A stretch of 64,000 nucleotides of DNA, taken from GCA-003244245 sp035606945 (GTDB lineage Bacteria > Actinomycetota > Actinomycetes > Mycobacteriales > Pseudonocardiaceae). Shown here piece after piece: positions 62,283 to 64,000 of the stretch (its first letter is position 1; the number at the start of each line of letters is the position of its first letter). The notes beneath the pieces are model-generated. The model saw only the letters and a program-made list of their open reading frames with translations. It was not told the origin of the DNA and searched no databases. The stretch is from contig DATNDR010000021.1 of assembly GCA_035606945.1 (NCBI GenBank), positions 1 to 64,000 of the forward strand, in the 5' to 3' direction. Made by a program: the position numbers and the translations under genes.

Positions 62283-63038
62283 ATGTGCGGCCGGTACGCC
62301 TCGACCAGGAATCCCGCGACGTTGGCCGTCGACTTCGACGCCGTCGACGCCACAAACGCCGCCGCGCCCGCAGCTGACTACAACGTCGCGCCGACCAAAC
62401 CAGTGCTGTCGGTGGTGACCCGCCATCCCCGCGATGATGAGGGAACTCCCGATCTGGACCGCACGGTACGCAGCATCCGGGTGATGCGCTGGGGGCTGGT
62501 GCCGCACTGGGCCAAGGATCCGGCGATCGGGTCTCGGCTGATCAATGCCCGTGCCGAGAGTGCGGCCGGCAAGCCGGCGTTTCGTGACGCGGTGGCGCGG
62601 CGACGCTGCCTGCTCCCGGCTGACGGCTGGTACGAGTGGCAGCGTCTTGGTGGTTACAAGCAGCCGTTCTTCATCACCCCGGCGGATGGCTCCCCCTTAG
62701 CCCTGGCCGGCTTGTGGTCCACCTGGCACGGCCGCGACGCCGATGCCCCCCCGCTGGTGACCTGCGCGGTGCTGACCACCGACGCGGTGGGGCCGCTGCG
62801 CGAGATCCACGACCGGATGCCGTTGATCCTGCCCGCGCGGGCCTGGCAGGCCTGGTTGGATCCCGATTCCGACGATGCCGCCGCACTGCTCGTCCCGCCA
62901 TCCGAGCAGCTGGTGCAGGCGCTTGAGCTGCGGCCGGTCTCCACGGCCGTCAACGACGTCCGGCGCGGTGGCCCTGAACTCGTCGAACGCCTCGAGCCGG
63001 AGCAACCAGCGCTGCTGAACCTGGACCAGCTCCGGTGA
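62283..63038 (+). CDS. SRAP (YedK/HMCES) abasic-site protein
   Basis: The 251-residue protein begins MCGRYASTRNP; Cys2 is the nucleophile that forms a covalent link to abasic sites in single-stranded DNA. Other marks are YNVAPTKPVLSV (active-site Asn), MRWGLVPHWAKDP, INARAESA with the conserved Glu, LLPADGWYEW and HDRMPLIL with the His. GAGG lies upstream. Matches Rv3226c beside aroA. Its stop overlaps the next gene start. Confidence 0.94.
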   Translation: MCGRYASTRNPATLAVDFDAVDATNAAAPAADYNVAPTKPVLSVVTRHPRDDEGTPDLDRTVRSIRVMRWGLVPHWAKDPAIGSRLINARAESAAGKPAFRDAVARRRCLLPADGWYEWQRLGGYKQPFFITPADGSPLALAGLWSTWHGRDADAPPLVTCAVLTTDAVGPLREIHDRMPLILPARAWQAWLDPDSDDAAALLVPPSEQLVQALELRPVSTAVNDVRRGGPELVERLEPEQPALLNLDQLR

Positions 63039-63658
63039 CGGGGCTGACCGTTCCCACCCCGCACGGCCCGGCCCACGTCGAATTGCGTTGCGCGCGGCAG
63101 GGCCGAGCCGTGCTGCTGCTCGGCCACGGCGCAGGCGGATCGATCAGTGCGCCGGATCTCACCGCCTGCGCCAGGGCGGCGACCGCGGTGGGGGTGCACG
63201 TGGCGCTGATCACCCAGCCCTACCGGGTCGCGGGCCGGCGTGCCCCCGCGCCGGCCCGGCAGCTGGACGCGGCGTGGCTGGCGGTCAGCCGGAGTCTGGG
63301 GAAAGGGGCGTTCGGCGGCCTGCCGCTGATCTTCGGGGGCCGTTCCTCCGGGGCCAGGGTGGCCTGCCGCACCGCGGCAGCGGGCGGTGCCGTGGCCGTG
63401 CTGTGCCTGGCGTTCCCCGTGCACCCGCCAGGGCGCCCGGATCGAAGCCGGATGGCGGAGCTGGATGGGGTGACCGTGCCGGTGCTCGTTGTGCAGGGCG
63501 AGCGGGATCCCTTCGGCCGTCCCGAACCTGGCGCTTGCCGCGAGGTTGCGCTGTTGCCCGGGGACCACTCGCTCAAGGCGGATGTCGCCACGCTGGAGGG
63601 CGCGGTCGCGGGGTGGTTAGCGCGCCAATCGCGTGCCTCACCCGACCCCACTCGTTGA
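63035..63658 (+). CDS. Alpha/beta-hydrolase (dienelactone-hydrolase-like KANL3/Tex30 type)
   Basis: The 207-residue protein has AVLLLGHGAGGSISA, a nucleophile elbow FGGRSSGARVA, VPVLVVQGERDPFG with the acid, and LLPGDHSLK with the His. This order fits the small Tex30/KANL3-like alpha/beta hydrolases. GTG 63035 overlaps the SRAP stop (GTGA). Its 3' end overlaps the ybaK remnant by about 20 bases, so its last residues may have been altered by the same deletion. Confidence 0.85.
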   Translation: MTGLTVPTPHGPAHVELRCARQGRAVLLLGHGAGGSISAPDLTACARAATAVGVHVALITQPYRVAGRRAPAPARQLDAAWLAVSRSLGKGAFGGLPLIFGGRSSGARVACRTAAAGGAVAVLCLAFPVHPPGRPDRSRMAELDGVTVPVLVVQGERDPFGRPEPGACREVALLPGDHSLKADVATLEGAVAGWLARQSRASPDPTR

Positions 63659-63811
63659 TGTCTTGAACACCCGCTGGGGCGCCATCCCCAGCGCTGCCGC
63701 CGCGTCGGCCCGGTAGGAATCGGCGCGCTGATCAGGCAACTAGGTGTGCAACCGGTAACTGACGCCGCGGCGGTTCAGCAGCGTCATCGCGGGCGTGCCG
63801 TGCCCTGCCAT
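63638..63811 (-). pseudogene. Cys-tRNA(Pro) deacylase YbaK/EbsC, N-terminal fragment
   Basis: From ATG 63811 the leftward frame reads MAGHGTPAMTLLNRRGVSYR, LHT, then TAG (63740-63742), then LPDQRADSYRADAAAALGMA, PQRVFKT, and a stop at 63638. This is the conserved start of YbaK/EbsC proteins (GTPA...RRGV...DSYG.EAA.ALG...RVFKT), which hydrolyse misacylated Cys-tRNA(Pro). An in-frame stop and loss of everything after VFKT show it is decayed. Confidence 0.75.
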
Positions 63812-64000
63812 GGCCAACCACCTTAAGCCCGGGATCTGCGCGCACCGACCGTGATCAGGCCGCGGAATGCGCGCGTCGGCCATGGCGTTACTCGGGCCGT
63901 GGCATTGACAGCCCAGCACACTCGCCCCACCGACCGGGAAACGCTTCGTGCGTCATTGGGCCTATCTTCGGGTTGGCGCGTACCCTCGACCTTTAACGCA
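63812..64000. other. Window end without a supported gene
   Basis: These 189 bases are upstream of the ybaK fragment. No coding frame with conserved features, repeat or hairpin was found. Confidence 0.4.

Noticed and set aside
63898..63985. GGGAA...GTT pattern considered as a SigH/SigR-type promoter
   Set aside because: Spacing between the two boxes is about 29 bases, too long for that consensus.

Overview
The window is high-GC actinobacterial chromosome with strong third-position GC bias and many GTG starts. WhiB2, MtrA-MtrB-LpqB, coenzyme F420 genes (fbiA, fbiB), LytR-CpsA-Psr, rhamnose and mannose activation genes, SecA1 and families otherwise known from mycobacteria (Rv3235-, Rv3258c- and Rv3259-like) occur in an order close to the Mycobacterium tuberculosis Rv3274c-Rv3226c block. 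The genus cannot be fixed from sequence alone; a Pseudonocardiaceae-like organism is my best inference.

Layout. 1-5.8 kb: tail of an acyl-CoA dehydrogenase, an alpha/beta hydrolase, then a leftward four-gene operon coding a ubiquitin-like protein, an E2-like protein with an in-frame stop, a JAB-E1 fusion and a proline-rich single-pass membrane protein. 5.8-13.4 kb: cell-envelope genes (L,D-transpeptidase, LCP ligase, rmlB, rmlD, DUF4185 arabinanase-like) plus a Uma2 protein and a TIGR03089 protein. 13.4-22.6 kb: an accessory island with two paralogous XRE-NB-ARC-TPR proteins, flanked on both sides by glycosyltransferase remnants. 22.6-30 kb: rhamnosyltransferase, mannose-1-phosphate guanylyltransferase, AlkA-type glycosylase, and a patchy stretch with a broken EamA transporter, VOC protein, methyltransferase and YnfA protein. 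30-34.3 kb: yihY-fbiA-fbiB-nudix and an M50 protease. 34.4-45 kb: whiB2, a large membrane protein, phosphomannomutase, Trm112, SIS protein, manA, CDF transporter, a lone biotin carboxylase and a broken secreted CocE/NonD esterase. 45.3-55.1 kb: tmk, mtrA-mtrB-lpqB, comF, hpf, secA1. 55.1-64 kb: Rv3235-like, RNA methylase, DUF6912, P5C dehydrogenase, the leftward aroA-rsgA-GNAT operon, SRAP, a small hydrolase and a broken ybaK.

Themes. The conserved backbone makes envelope precursors (dTDP-rhamnose, GDP-mannose), senses envelope state (MtrAB-LpqB) and exports proteins (SecA1). Accessory material is inserted between backbone blocks. The most interesting is the prokaryotic ubiquitin-like conjugation operon at 1.8-5.45 kb: its genes overlap start-to-stop, yet the E2-like gene carries a TAA. 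Two dispersed repeat families are present. One is a palindrome of about 65 bp with 23-nt arms and a 19-20-nt loop (four copies, one read through inside comF and one forming the end of a Nudix gene). The other is a 22-bp tandem unit with core GGTGTGTCGCGC, found just after several stop codons. Several genes are decayed (two glycosyltransferase remnants, EamA, CocE/NonD, YbaK, possibly the E2), so parts of this chromosome are eroding. No tRNA, rRNA, transposase or CRISPR array was recognised.
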